A DNA stretch of 64,000 nucleotides, taken from Flavobacterium macacae. Its GTDB lineage: Bacteria; Bacteroidota; Bacteroidia; Flavobacteriales; Flavobacteriaceae. A program made the translations under genes and the position numbers. The notes under the pieces were generated by a model. That model saw nothing but the letters and a program-made list of their open reading frames with translations. It did no database searches and had not been told where the DNA came from. The stretch is taken from assembly GCF_003865365.1 (NCBI RefSeq), contig NZ_RQVR01000002.1, positions 124,001 to 188,000 on the forward strand. Direction: 5' to 3'. How positions within the stretch are numbered: position 1 is the stretch's first letter; every line of letters starts with the position of its first letter. Positions 43,584 through 53,457 of the stretch are shown piece by piece.

Positions 43584-46157
43584 ATGCCTGACCACTTGAA
43601 AAAGATCTGTACAAAAATATCACTAATTATTCTAATAGGAATAATAATGACTGCCTGCGACACCGTAAAAAGAGTTCCAGACGGAAAAAAACTCCTAAAA
43701 AAGAATGAAATCACAGTGAATGACAAAATTGAAAAAGACGAGTCCATCTCAAATCTTCTTTATCAAAAGCCAAACAGCACCTTTTTAGGCTATAACCTTC
43801 GCTTAAATTTGTATAATCTTGCCAAAGAAAATCCAGATTCCACGTTTAAGGCAAAGGTAATTGACAATCCAAAAAAATATGAGAGATTGTCAACATTACT
43901 TTCTAAAAAACAAGTAGAACGCCTTGGAAACTCTTTCTTTTATTCGGGATTTCACAAATTTTTAAAAAGAACTGGTGAACCGCCTGTGATTTTAGACGAA
44001 GCCAGAGCCAAAAAATCAATTACCCGATTAAAAGCCTATTACTTTAATAACGGTTATTTTAATGCCAAAACTTCCTATGCGATTGATACTTTGCCCAACA
44101 AAAAAGCACTGGTAAAATACAGTGTTGTCACGGGAGAGCCTTACATCATTGATTCTTTGACAAGAGAAATTGCTACGCCAGAATTGGATTCTTTATATGA
44201 AGCGAATAAAAGCAAAAGTGTAATTGTAAAAGGAGAACAATTTAAAGCTTCGAATTTTGAAGCCGAAAGAGAACGAATCAACACTAATTTCAGAAATAAC
44301 GGCGCGTATTATTTTCAGCCCACCAATATCACTTTTGTCGGAGATTCTATCGATACCAACCACAAAACCAATATGTTGCTAAAAATTAGCGACCGAAGCG
44401 TTCGTGTTGGCGATACGATCATCACCAAACCTTTCAAGCTTTATAAAATATCTGAAGTAAATATTTTTACCGACAGCCAAACGGGCAAAAATAAAGAAAA
44501 AGTAGCTGACAGCGCTACTTACAAGGGCTACAACATTTACAGCGTTGACAAATTGCGCTACAAACCAAAAGCAATCACCGATGCCGTTTTTTTTACTCCG
44601 GGTGTTACTTATGCTGACTTTCGCCGAACTTTGACTTCCCGCTATTTGAATAATCTGCGTGTTTTTAATTCACCGAGCATTCAATTTGTAGAAGATTCTA
44701 CAGATGTCAACGGCGAATCTTTGATTACCAATATTTATTTGATGCCTCGAAAGAAATTTAGTTTTGGAGCAACTGCCGATGTCACGCACTCTAACATTCA
44801 AAATTTTGGAATTTCAGGAAGCCTTACCGGAACGTTCAGGAATGTGTTTCGTGGCGCTGAAACTTTAGAACTTTCGTTAAGAGGAAATGTGGGCTCTTCC
44901 ACAGATTTTGGTGTTGCCAACCCAAATGATGTATTTTTTAATTTGTCAGAATATGGCGCCGATGTCAAATTAAATTTCCCAAGAGTATTTTTGCCTTTCA
45001 ATACCGAAAGAATTATACCGAAAAACATGATTCCGAATACGGTTTTAAGCCTTGGTTTTGCAAAACAGCAAAATATTGGCTTGGACAAAGAAAGTTTAAC
45101 TGGAGGAATGTATTACAATTGGAATCCAAAGCGAAATGTGACATCACGGTTTGATTTATTTAATATTCAATATGTAAAAAACGTCAACAAGTCAAATTAT
45201 TTCAGAGTTTACCAATCTTCTTACGGAAGGCTAAACGATTTGGCGCAAGATTATGCTACGCAGATTAACCCTAGCTTTTTCAACGACCAAAATAATTTAA
45301 TTATTGAAGAAGGAACAGACGGTTTTATCGCTGGCGTTACAGAAGGAACCATTTCGACTACTCCAGAAGACCAACGCGTGATTGAAAGCATTTCTGAAAG
45401 AAAAACAAGGCTGACAGAAAACAACTTGATTTTCGCATCGAGTTATACCTATACAAAAACGACAAAAACAGATTTGCTTGACAATAATTTTTGGATTTTT
45501 AAAACCAAATTAGAATCAGCCGGAAACTTTTTAGGCCTTATATCTCGATTGTCTGACCAGCCAAAAAATCCAAACGGAAACAGAACTATATTAGAAGTAG
45601 AATATTCGCAATACATCAAAGGAGAACTTGATTTTATCAAACACTGGGATTTGTCAAACAGCAAGGTTTTGGCGATGCGCGCTTTCTTTGGAATCGCAGT
45701 CCCTTATGGAAATTCAGATAATATTCCTTTCTCAAAAAGTTACTTTGCGGGAGGCTCTAATGACATCAGGGCATGGCAATCGTATGGCCTAGGACCGGGA
45801 AGCAGTGGCGGTATCAATGATTTTAACGAAGCAAACATGAAAATCTTGTTCAGCACAGAACTTCGTTTTAAAATGTTAGGAAAATTATACGGTGCCGTTT
45901 TTGCCGATGCCGGAAACATCTGGAACGTTTTAGACAGCGAAAACAATGAACAATATACTTTCACCGGACTAAAATCTTTAGAAGACATGGCCTTAGCTTC
46001 CGGATTCGGATTTAGATATGACTTTAATTTCTTCGTAATCCGTTTGGATTTAGGATTTAAAACCTATGATCCGGGTAAAGAAGTGAGCGAAAGATGGTTC
46101 AAAGATTACAATTTAGGCCACTCCGTATTAAATATTGGAATTAATTACCCATTCTAA
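43584..46157 (+). CDS. tamL: TamL-like outer-membrane assembly lipoprotein (BamA/TamA family)
   Basis: An 857-residue member of the Omp85 superfamily. It has a lipoprotein signal with lipobox MTAC (Cys25), N-terminal POTRA-like segments (about residues 30-400; e.g. KKSITRLKAYYFNNGYFNAK), and a C-terminal 16-strand-type beta-barrel domain (about 460-857) ending in Phe. In Bacteroidetes, TamL is the lipoprotein form of TamA, thought to act with TamB in outer-membrane assembly. No tamB lies next to it. Start chosen at ATG 43584, since the 87 upstream codons overlap the opposing methyltransferase gene and the signal peptide begins here. Confidence 0.85.
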   Translation: MPDHLKKICTKISLIILIGIIMTACDTVKRVPDGKKLLKKNEITVNDKIEKDESISNLLYQKPNSTFLGYNLRLNLYNLAKENPDSTFKAKVIDNPKKYERLSTLLSKKQVERLGNSFFYSGFHKFLKRTGEPPVILDEARAKKSITRLKAYYFNNGYFNAKTSYAIDTLPNKKALVKYSVVTGEPYIIDSLTREIATPELDSLYEANKSKSVIVKGEQFKASNFEAERERINTNFRNNGAYYFQPTNITFVGDSIDTNHKTNMLLKISDRSVRVGDTIITKPFKLYKISEVNIFTDSQTGKNKEKVADSATYKGYNIYSVDKLRYKPKAITDAVFFTPGVTYADFRRTLTSRYLNNLRVFNSPSIQFVEDSTDVNGESLITNIYLMPRKKFSFGATADVTHSNIQNFGISGSLTGTFRNVFRGAETLELSLRGNVGSSTDFGVANPNDVFFNLSEYGADVKLNFPRVFLPFNTERIIPKNMIPNTVLSLGFAKQQNIGLDKESLTGGMYYNWNPKRNVTSRFDLFNIQYVKNVNKSNYFRVYQSSYGRLNDLAQDYATQINPSFFNDQNNLIIEEGTDGFIAGVTEGTISTTPEDQRVIESISERKTRLTENNLIFASSYTYTKTTKTDLLDNNFWIFKTKLESAGNFLGLISRLSDQPKNPNGNRTILEVEYSQYIKGELDFIKHWDLSNSKVLAMRAFFGIAVPYGNSDNIPFSKSYFAGGSNDIRAWQSYGLGPGSSGGINDFNEANMKILFSTELRFKMLGKLYGAVFADAGNIWNVLDSENNEQYTFTGLKSLEDMALASGFGFRYDFNFFVIRLDLGFKTYDPGKEVSERWFKDYNLGHSVLNIGINYPF

Positions 46158-46170
46158 ATTCAGAAATTAT

Positions 46171-46178
46171 TATTTTTG
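46171..46178 (+). promoter_or_regulatory. -7 promoter box of fbaA
   Basis: TATTTTTG lies 28 bases before the fbaA ATG, just after the tamL stop codon. Confidence 0.5.
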
Positions 46179-46206
46179 TACACTTTAACTATAAACAAAA
46201 TACACA

Positions 46207-47274
46207 ATGGCGCATAATATTAAACCAGGCGTTGCTACAGGAGATCAAGTTCAAGCAATTTTCAAATATGCAAAAGAAAAAGGATTTGCACTTCCGGCAG
46301 TAAACGTAACTGGGTCAAGCACAGTTAATGGCGTTATGGAAACGGCTGCAAAATTAAACGCACCGGTTATTATCCAATTCTCTAATGGAGGATCAATTTA
46401 CAATGCAGGTAAAGGTTTGTCAAATGCAGATGAAAAAGCAGCTATTTTAGGTGCAGTTGCAGGCGCAAAACACATTCATACTTTGGCTGAAGCTTACGGA
46501 GCGACAGTTATTCTTCATACTGACCACTGTGCAAAAAAATTATTGCCATGGATTGACGGACTTTTAGACGCTTCTGAAAAGCATTTTGCAGAAACAGGAA
46601 AATCGTTGTTCAGTTCTCACATGATCGATCTTTCGGAAGAGCCAATCGAAGAAAACATCGAAATCTGTAAAGAATATTTAGCAAGAATGAGCAAAATCGG
46701 GATGACTCTTGAAATCGAGCTTGGAATCACAGGCGGTGAAGAAGACGGAGTTGACAATTCTGATGTAGACAGCTCAAAATTATATACACAGCCAGAAGAA
46801 GTAGCATACGCCTACGAAGAGCTTTCAAAAATCAGCCCTCGCTTTACCATTGCAGCTGCATTTGGTAACGTTCACGGTGTTTACAAACCAGGAAACGTAA
46901 AATTGACTCCAAAAATCCTTGACAATTCTCAAGTTTATGTTCAAGAAAAATTCAACACAGAAGCGAATCCAGTAGATTTCGTTTTCCACGGAGGTTCAGG
47001 TTCTACTGTTGAAGAAATCAGAGAAGCAATTGGTTACGGAGTTATCAAAATGAACATCGATACTGACTTGCAGTTTGCCTTCACTGAAGGAGTGAGAGAC
47101 TATGTAGTTAAAAATGTGGATTACTTAAAAACTCAAATTGGAAATCCAGAAGGAGAAGAAATTCCGAACAAAAAATATTACGATCCAAGAAAATGGATGC
47201 GCGAAGGTGAAATTACTTTCAACACAAGATTAGAGCAAGCTTTTAAAGACTTGAACAACGTTAACACTTTGTAA
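46207..47274 (+). CDS. fbaA: Class II fructose-bisphosphate aldolase
   Basis: FbaA is the zinc-dependent aldolase cleaving fructose 1,6-bisphosphate in glycolysis and running in reverse in gluconeogenesis. The 355-residue protein has VILHTDHCAKKLLPW (catalytic Asp and zinc His), EIELGITGGEEDGVDN, the zinc His in AFGNVHGVYKPGNVKL and FHGGSGSTVEEI, plus KMNIDTDLQFAFT. Length and motifs fit the FbaA (E. coli-like) subclass. Confidence 0.96.
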   Translation: MAHNIKPGVATGDQVQAIFKYAKEKGFALPAVNVTGSSTVNGVMETAAKLNAPVIIQFSNGGSIYNAGKGLSNADEKAAILGAVAGAKHIHTLAEAYGATVILHTDHCAKKLLPWIDGLLDASEKHFAETGKSLFSSHMIDLSEEPIEENIEICKEYLARMSKIGMTLEIELGITGGEEDGVDNSDVDSSKLYTQPEEVAYAYEELSKISPRFTIAAAFGNVHGVYKPGNVKLTPKILDNSQVYVQEKFNTEANPVDFVFHGGSGSTVEEIREAIGYGVIKMNIDTDLQFAFTEGVRDYVVKNVDYLKTQIGNPEGEEIPNKKYYDPRKWMREGEITFNTRLEQAFKDLNNVNTL

Positions 47275-47348
47275 TACTAAATTTCCAAATGCTGGTTTTC
47301 AATAATTGGCGTTTGGATTTTTTATATAATAACCCTAAATAATTAAAG

Positions 47349-48203
47349 ATGGCTTGGTTTAAAAGAACGGAAAAAGGAATCACGACAGCGACGGAAGATA
47401 AGAAAGATGTTCCAAAAGGACTTTGGTATAAATCTCCAACCGGAAAAATTATTGATGCCGATGAATTGGCAAGAAACTTATTTGTAAGCCCAGAAGACGG
47501 ATTTCACGTTAGAATTGGCAGTAAAGAATACTTTTCAATCCTTTTTGACAATAATGAGTTTGTCGAATTAGACGCAAAAATCACTTCAAAAGATCCACTA
47601 AACTTTGTGGACACAAAGAAATATTCTGACCGTTTGAAAGACGCCATGGACAAAACCAAATTGAAAGATGCGGTAAGAACGGCTGTCGGGAAATCAAAAG
47701 GGAGAGATTTGGTAATTTGCTGTATGGACTTCGCTTTTATCGGCGGCTCCATGGGAGCTGTTGTAGGAGAGAAAATCGCGAGAGGAATTGACCACTCCAT
47801 CAAAAACAATATTCCGTTTGTGATGATTTCAAAATCAGGTGGCGCAAGAATGATGGAAGCCGCTTATTCGTTGATGCAATTGGCAAAAACTTCTGCAAAA
47901 CTAGCACAGCTGGCTGATGCAAAAATTCCGTACATCTCTTTGTGTACTGACCCAACAACGGGTGGAACCACTGCTTCTTACGCGATGTTAGGCGACATTA
48001 ATATTTCTGAACCGGGCGCCTTGATCGGTTTTGCCGGACCAAGAATCGTAAGAGACACAACTGGAAAAGATTTGCCAGAAGGTTTTCAAACTTCAGAATT
48101 TTTGCTTGAGCATGGTTTCTTAGATTTTATCACGCCAAGAAAAGAATTAAAAGACAATATCAATTTATACTTGGATTTGATTTTAAACAATCCGGTTCGA
48201 TAA
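47349..48203 (+). CDS. accD: Acetyl-CoA carboxylase carboxyltransferase beta subunit, zinc finger degenerate
   Basis: AccD with AccA transfers carboxyl from biotin to acetyl-CoA, making malonyl-CoA for fatty acid synthesis. The 284-residue protein has the crotonase-fold core with [37 protein letters not shown] and [20 protein letters not shown], the carboxyltransferase motifs. The N-terminal zinc ribbon (CxxC...CxxC in E. coli) is replaced: KSPTGK at 28-33 and VSPEDG at 46-51 contain no cysteine, one position being deleted. No accA lies beside it. Confidence 0.94.
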   Translation: MAWFKRTEKGITTATEDKKDVPKGLWYKSPTGKIIDADELARNLFVSPEDGFHVRIGSKEYFSILFDNNEFVELDAKITSKDPLNFVDTKKYSDRLKDAMDKTKLKDAVRTAVGKSKGRDLVICCMDFAFIGGSMGAVVGEKIARGIDHSIKNNIPFVMISKSGGARMMEAAYSLMQLAKTSAKLAQLADAKIPYISLCTDPTTGGTTASYAMLGDINISEPGALIGFAGPRIVRDTTGKDLPEGFQTSEFLLEHGFLDFITPRKELKDNINLYLDLILNNPVR

Positions 48204-48224
48204 CAGATTTTTATTAAAATAATT

Positions 48225-48270
48225 AAGCCACAAATTCACGAATAACACTTCTGAATTTGTGGCTTTTTTA
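48225..48270 (+). terminator. Terminator of accD
   Basis: Arms AAGCCACAAATTCA (48225-48238) and TGAATTTGTGGCTT (48252-48265) form a 14-bp stem followed by T5. Confidence 0.85.
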
Positions 48271-48322
48271 TATCAATACTTTAACTGATTTTAAAAAATA
48301 TCGTGGATTCGTCGCTGACTTT

Positions 48323-49573
48323 TTACATTCCCGTTCTAATCGCTTCAACCGGATCTAATTTTGAAGCTGAAATGGCAGGAAGAATTCCAGATACAAGTCC
48401 GATGAACATTGCCAAACCGGTTCCTAAGATCATATTTCCTACACTCAAAACAAACTCAAAATCAAGTGCTTTTGACAACCCAAAGGCAATTATCCAGACA
48501 AAAAACAACCCGATTAAACCACCTATCAGGCATAAAATTATGGCCTCGAATAGAAATTGAAGCAAAATGAAACGATTTTTTGCCCCGAGCGATTTCTGGA
48601 TTCCGATCAAATTGGTTCTTTCTTTTACCGAAACAAACATGATATTTGCGACCCCAAAACCTCCTACAAGCAGAGAGAAAAAACTAATGGCCCAACCAAT
48701 TCCGTTCATTACGCCAACGATTTGATCAATCATTTCGGTAAACCCAGAAAGCACGTCAATGAAAAAATTATCTTCCTGGCCAATTTTCATACCTCTTTTG
48801 TTGCGTAGTTTTTGAATTACTTCCCCTTTAAATTCATCAACATCCACACCTTCATTTGGCTTGAAAATAATGATTGGCGTCATCGTGTCATTATGGTCGC
48901 CAAATTTATTTCGCATGAAATTTACCGGAAGGCAAACTGCCGTATCGTTACTATTGCCAAAAGTGCCCTGTCCTTGTTTTTCTAAAACACCGATTACCGT
49001 AAATTTCTGTCCGTAAAGTCGGATTTTTTTACCAATGGGATCTGTATTTTCAAAAAGGCTGTTTGCAATTTCATATCCCAAAACAATAACTGCTGTTCCC
49101 GAATTGGATTCTGATTCATTGAAAAAACGGCCTTGCTTGAATTTCATCGACTGGATTTCAACCAACTCGTGCGTGGCAGGAATCACATTGACATCACTGA
49201 CGGTTTTTGTATCGTATTTTGCAATTTGCCTTGCTGTAAACAATTGGTATGCGGCCTTATCCATTCCGTTTACCGAATTTTTAAGGTACTGGAATTCTTC
49301 GTACGTCACGTTTGGAAATTGTTCTCTTTTCCAACGCGGGATTTCAGAAGGACCGAATGAAAAACGCTTTAAATACATGGTGTTTTTATCAAGCGAACTC
49401 ATGTCGCTTTTGATCTTTCTGTCTAAAGAATCAACTGCCGCAAGCACGGCAATGATGGAAAAAATTCCGATGGTAACGCCGAGCAGCGATAAAATGGTTC
49501 GCAGTTTATTATTACGCAAAGCATTGAGGGCAAAGCCAAAACTCTCTCGCAACAATCGAAAATATAAAACCAT
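48323..49573 (-). CDS. ABC transporter permease, MacB/FtsX-like
   Basis: A 416-residue permease of the MacB-PCD/FtsX type: one N-terminal transmembrane helix (about residues 22-46, with LRTILSLLGVTIGIFSII), a periplasmic domain of about 240 residues and three C-terminal helices (about 290-320, 340-365, 375-400) with GGFGVANIMFVSVKERTNLI and GIQKSLGAK. These act with an ATPase in efflux, lipoprotein handling or mechanotransmission; no ATPase gene is adjacent, so the partner and substrate are unknown. Its start is divergent from purH. Confidence 0.87.
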   Translation of the reverse strand: MVLYFRLLRESFGFALNALRNNKLRTILSLLGVTIGIFSIIAVLAAVDSLDRKIKSDMSSLDKNTMYLKRFSFGPSEIPRWKREQFPNVTYEEFQYLKNSVNGMDKAAYQLFTARQIAKYDTKTVSDVNVIPATHELVEIQSMKFKQGRFFNESESNSGTAVIVLGYEIANSLFENTDPIGKKIRLYGQKFTVIGVLEKQGQGTFGNSNDTAVCLPVNFMRNKFGDHNDTMTPIIIFKPNEGVDVDEFKGEVIQKLRNKRGMKIGQEDNFFIDVLSGFTEMIDQIVGVMNGIGWAISFFSLLVGGFGVANIMFVSVKERTNLIGIQKSLGAKNRFILLQFLFEAIILCLIGGLIGLFFVWIIAFGLSKALDFEFVLSVGNMILGTGLAMFIGLVSGILPAISASKLDPVEAIRTGM

Positions 49574-49788
49574 AATGGTGAATTTGTGTTGTTGTAAAAT
49601 TCAGTAATTTAATTTCAATTTCCTAAAAAAAATTGAAGATTGTGCTTTTGGAAAACTGCAGATTTGCAGATTTATTAAATTATTATTTATAGAAATGGGC
49701 GAATCTGCGTTGAGAAGTAAAATTGGTATTGATTTTAGTTTTTCCGCAATGGTCCAAAAGTTTAAAAAAATGGCTGAAGTTTCTCAAA

Positions 49789-49879
<91 letters not shown>

Positions 49880-49950
49880 ATGGCTGAAAATAAACGCCTT
49901 TTTGCTTCAAAAAAAAATTAAAAAAATAAGAAAAACAGATGGCTAATGTT

Positions 49951-49981
49951 TTGAATGTTAAAGTTTGAATAACTACTTTTG
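49951..49981 (+). promoter_or_regulatory. purH promoter
   Basis: TTG (49951-49953) and TACTTTTG (49974-49981) are 20 bp apart, matching the Flavobacterium consensus. It ends 22 bases before ATG 50004, and rules out the in-frame ATG at 49965 as the start. Confidence 0.65.
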
Positions 49982-50003
49982 CACCTTTAAACACAACTAC
50001 ACC

Positions 50004-51530
50004 ATGAGCACTTCAAAAATTATCAAATCAGCACTTATCTCTGTTTTTTCAAAAGACGGACTGGAGCCAATCGTGAGAAAATTACACGAGCAAAATGTAA
50101 CTTTTTATTCTACTGGCGGTACAGAAGATTTTATCAAAAACCTTGGGATTCCTGTAGTTCCGGTGGAAGATGTTACTTCTTACCCTTCTATTTTAGGCGG
50201 AAGAGTAAAAACGTTGCATCCGAAAATTTTTGGTGGCATTTTAAACCGTCAAGATCACGAAGGCGATGTGCAGCAGATGGAAGAATTTGAAATTCCACAG
50301 ATTGATTTGGTGATTGTTGATTTGTATCCTTTTGAAAAAACGGTGGCAAGTGGCGCTTCGGAAGCGGATATTATCGAAAAAATCGATATCGGCGGTATTT
50401 CTTTGATTCGCGCTGCAGCGAAAAACTTTAAAGACACTGCAATTGTGGCTTCGGTGGATCAATATGCTGATTTCTTAGAATTGATTAAAAAGCAAAATGG
50501 AGCATTGACATTGGAAGACCGAAAACTTTTTGCTACCAAAGCATTTCACGTTTCGTCTCACTATGACAGTGCGATTTTTAATTATTTTAATGCGGACGAC
50601 ACGATTTATAAAGCAAGCGTTGAAAACGGCCAAGTGTTGCGTTATGGAGAAAACCCGCATCAGAAAGGGTTTTTCTTTGGCGATTTTGAAGCAATGTTCC
50701 ACAAACTTCACGGAAAAGAATTGTCTTACAACAATCTTTTAGACGTTGACGCTGCGATAAACTTGATTTTAGAATTTAAAAACAACGAGCCGACTTTCGC
50801 AATTTTAAAGCACAACAATGCGTGCGGATTGGCAACAAGAAGCACGATGAGAGAAGCGTATCTTGATGCTTTGGCTGGAGACCCAACTTCTGCTTTTGGC
50901 GGGGTTTTAATTGCAAACGGAAAAATTGATGCTGACACGGCAAGAGAAATAAACCAATTATTTTGTGAGGTTGTGATTGCGCCAAGCTATGACGAAAGTG
51001 CGATTGAAATTTTATCTGAAAAGAAAAACAGAATTATTTTAGTTCAAAATGAAGTGGAGCTTCCTCAAAGACAGGTTCGTACGTGTTTGAACGGATTATT
51101 GGTTCAAGATAAAAATAATGTTACAGACAATAAAGAACAACTAAAGACCGTTACAACAACTCCCCCATCTTCAGAAGAAATTGAAGATTTGTTATTTGCA
51201 TCAAAAATTTGCAAAAACACAAAATCGAATACCATCGTGCTCGCAAAAAACAGACAGCTTATTGCATCAGGAACCGGACAAACGTCTCGTGTTGATGCAT
51301 TGAAACAAGCAATTGAAAAAGCAAATAACTTTAATTTTGATTTGAAAGGAGCCGTGATGGCGAGTGACGCATTTTTCCCTTTTCCAGACTGTGTGGAAAT
51401 TGCTGATAAAGCCGGAATAACTGCTGTAATTCAGCCAGGTGGCTCTATAAAAGATGAGTTGAGTATTGATTATTGCAACGAAAATAAAGTTGCAATGGTA
51501 TTTACAGGAACACGTCATTTCAAACATTAA
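50004..51530 (+). CDS. purH: Bifunctional AICAR transformylase / IMP cyclohydrolase PurH
   Basis: PurH carries out the last two steps of IMP synthesis. The 508-residue protein has an N-terminal IMP cyclohydrolase domain (SALISVFSKDGLEPIVRKLH, YSTGGTEDFIKNLGIPV, LGGRVKTLHPKIFGGIL) and a C-terminal AICAR formyltransferase domain (LRYGENPHQKG, KHNNACGLA with the catalytic Lys-His, and VQPGGSIKDELSIDYCNE). Start at MSTSKIIKSALIS because the promoter overlaps the upstream ATG. mreB follows after 56 bases but has its own promoter box. Confidence 0.97.
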   Translation: MSTSKIIKSALISVFSKDGLEPIVRKLHEQNVTFYSTGGTEDFIKNLGIPVVPVEDVTSYPSILGGRVKTLHPKIFGGILNRQDHEGDVQQMEEFEIPQIDLVIVDLYPFEKTVASGASEADIIEKIDIGGISLIRAAAKNFKDTAIVASVDQYADFLELIKKQNGALTLEDRKLFATKAFHVSSHYDSAIFNYFNADDTIYKASVENGQVLRYGENPHQKGFFFGDFEAMFHKLHGKELSYNNLLDVDAAINLILEFKNNEPTFAILKHNNACGLATRSTMREAYLDALAGDPTSAFGGVLIANGKIDADTAREINQLFCEVVIAPSYDESAIEILSEKKNRIILVQNEVELPQRQVRTCLNGLLVQDKNNVTDNKEQLKTVTTTPPSSEEIEDLLFASKICKNTKSNTIVLAKNRQLIASGTGQTSRVDALKQAIEKANNFNFDLKGAVMASDAFFPFPDCVEIADKAGITAVIQPGGSIKDELSIDYCNENKVAMVFTGTRHFKH

Positions 51531-51536
51531 TTTATG

Positions 51537-51544
51537 TAACTTTG
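51537..51544 (+). promoter_or_regulatory. -7 promoter box of the mreB operon
   Basis: TAACTTTG begins 7 bases after the purH stop codon and ends 42 bases before the mreB ATG. Confidence 0.55.
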
Positions 51545-51586
51545 CATGTTAATTTTTTATAAACATTTTTAACCCAAATAATACTT

Positions 51587-52615
51587 ATGGGATTTTTTGA
51601 TTTCATGACCGAGGATATTGCGATAGATCTTGGTACCGCTAACACACTGATTATTCACAACGATAAAGTTGTGATTGACAGTCCATCAATTGTAGCTCGT
51701 GACAGAGTATCTGGCAAAATCATTGCTGTGGGAAAAGAAGCCAGCTTGATGCAAGGTAAAACCCATGAAAACATAAAGACCATCAGGCCATTGAAAGATG
51801 GAGTTATTGCTGATTTCGATGCTTCGGAAAAAATGATCAGCATGTTTATAAAAAGCATTCCTGCACTAAAGAAAAGAATGTTTACCCCAGCACTCAGAAT
51901 GATTGTTTGTATTCCATCAGGAATCACTGAAGTAGAAATGCGTGCGGTTAAAGAATCTTGTGAAAGAGTAAATGGTAAAGAAGTTTACTTAATTCACGAA
52001 CCAATGGCTGCTGCAATCGGTATTGGCGTTGATATCATGCAACCAAAAGGAAATATGATTGTGGATATCGGTGGTGGAACTACTGAAATTGCAGTTATTG
52101 CCCTCGGAGGAATTGTGTGTGATAAATCTGTAAAAATTGCCGGTGACGTTTTCACAAATGACATCGTATATTACATGAGAACGCAGCACAATCTTTTTGT
52201 TGGAGAAAGTACTGCTGAAAAAATCAAAATTGAAATTGGCGCTGCAACAGAAGATCTTGAAACGCCGCCAGAAGACATGTCAGTGCAAGGTCGAGATTTG
52301 TTGACTGGAAAACCAAAACAAGTGGAAGTTTCTTTCAGGGAAATTGCAAAAGCATTAGATAAATCTATCCAAAGAATTGAAGATGCCGTAATGGAAACGT
52401 TGTCTCAAACGCCACCAGAATTAGCTGCCGATATTTACAACACCGGAATCTATCTTGCCGGCGGCGGATCCATGTTAAGAGGATTGGACAAACGTATTTC
52501 TCAAAAAACAGATCTTCCGGTTTACATCGCAGAAGATCCTTTGAGAGCTGTAGTTCGAGGAACAGGAATGGCACTTAAAAACATACCAAAATTCAGAAGC
52601 ATACTAATAAAATAA
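51587..52615 (+). CDS. mreB: Rod shape-determining protein MreB
   Basis: MreB forms actin-like filaments that guide side-wall peptidoglycan synthesis. The 342-residue protein has the phosphate-1 motif AIDLGTANTLIIH (residues 12-24), GVIADFDASEKMISMFI, the phosphate-2 motif MIVDIGGGTTEIAVIALGG (about 155-173) and the adenosine motif YLAGGGSMLRGLDKRI (about 289-304). It heads the cluster mreB-mreC-mreD-mrdA-rodA. Confidence 0.97.
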   Translation: MGFFDFMTEDIAIDLGTANTLIIHNDKVVIDSPSIVARDRVSGKIIAVGKEASLMQGKTHENIKTIRPLKDGVIADFDASEKMISMFIKSIPALKKRMFTPALRMIVCIPSGITEVEMRAVKESCERVNGKEVYLIHEPMAAAIGIGVDIMQPKGNMIVDIGGGTTEIAVIALGGIVCDKSVKIAGDVFTNDIVYYMRTQHNLFVGESTAEKIKIEIGAATEDLETPPEDMSVQGRDLLTGKPKQVEVSFREIAKALDKSIQRIEDAVMETLSQTPPELAADIYNTGIYLAGGGSMLRGLDKRISQKTDLPVYIAEDPLRAVVRGTGMALKNIPKFRSILIK

Positions 52616-52626
52616 CAGCATAGTTC

Positions 52627-53457
52627 ATGCAGCAAATACTAAATTTTATATTTAAAAACAGCAATAAGTTGCTGTTTTTGCTGCTTTTGGGCATTTCGTT
52701 AGTACTTACAATCCAATCGCATTCTTACCATCGAAGTGAAGTCGTGACTTCTGCCAATTTTATTTCGGGTGGCGTTTATGAAAAAATTCATAACGTTAAA
52801 GAATACTTGAACTTAAAAACGCAGAACGAACAGCTGGCGCAAGAAAATGCGATCTTAAAAAAGTTACTTTACAATGCCAAAGATTCTACTGCCATTGTGG
52901 TAAAAGACAGCTTGAAAGGGTATCGGGGAATGAACACGATTATTTCAAAAGTGATCAAAAACTCTTATAACGTTAAAGAAAACTATCTGACGCTAAATTC
53001 AGGCTCTAAAGCAGGAATAAAACCAGATATGGGTGTTGTCAACGCTTTAGGAATCGTTGGAATCGTTGAACATACGTCTTCAAATTATGCTACCGTAATC
53101 AGCGTTCTGAACATAAAATCTCAGATCAATGCTAAGATCAAAAAGTCCAATCATTTTGGAACTTTACGCTGGGACGGAAAAAACACTGGATTTGTTCAGT
53201 TGATTGACGTTCCGAGATTGGCAAATGTTCGAAAAGGCGACACGATCGTAACCGGAAATGAATCGGTTACTTTCCCGCCAAATGTGGGAATTGGCATCAT
53301 TGATAAAATTTATACAGATAAAGAAACCAATTACTTTACGCTGAATGTTCGATTATTTAATGACATGACCAATCTGGGACATGTGTATGTAATTGAAAAT
53401 TATGAGAAAAAAGAAATTGAAGAATTAGAAGCAAAAACGGAAGCGGAAAATGAATAG
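52627..53457 (+). CDS. mreC: Rod shape-determining protein MreC
   Basis: MreC is a bitopic scaffold that activates PBP2-RodA. The 276-residue protein has one N-terminal helix (about residues 13-29), a coiled coil (about 60-90, LNLKTQNEQLAQENAILKKL) and two beta-barrel-like domains with NSGSKAGIKPDMGVVNALGI, VVGIVEHTSSNYATVISVL-type and RKGDTIVTGNESVTFPPNVG. The Glu-rich tail overlaps mreD by 8 bases. Confidence 0.94.
   Translation: MQQILNFIFKNSNKLLFLLLLGISLVLTIQSHSYHRSEVVTSANFISGGVYEKIHNVKEYLNLKTQNEQLAQENAILKKLLYNAKDSTAIVVKDSLKGYRGMNTIISKVIKNSYNVKENYLTLNSGSKAGIKPDMGVVNALGIVGIVEHTSSNYATVISVLNIKSQINAKIKKSNHFGTLRWDGKNTGFVQLIDVPRLANVRKGDTIVTGNESVTFPPNVGIGIIDKIYTDKETNYFTLNVRLFNDMTNLGHVYVIENYEKKEIEELEAKTEAENE

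Noticed and set aside
43559-43747. N-terminal extension of the SpoU methyltransferase
   Set aside because: It overlaps the signal peptide and first codons of the TamL-like gene in antisense; the family N-terminus begins at MVSKNQ (43558).
49965-50003. Upstream ATG for purH
   Set aside because: The -7 box TACTTTTG (49974-49981) lies inside this extension, so it would not be transcribed; the family N-terminus starts at 50004.
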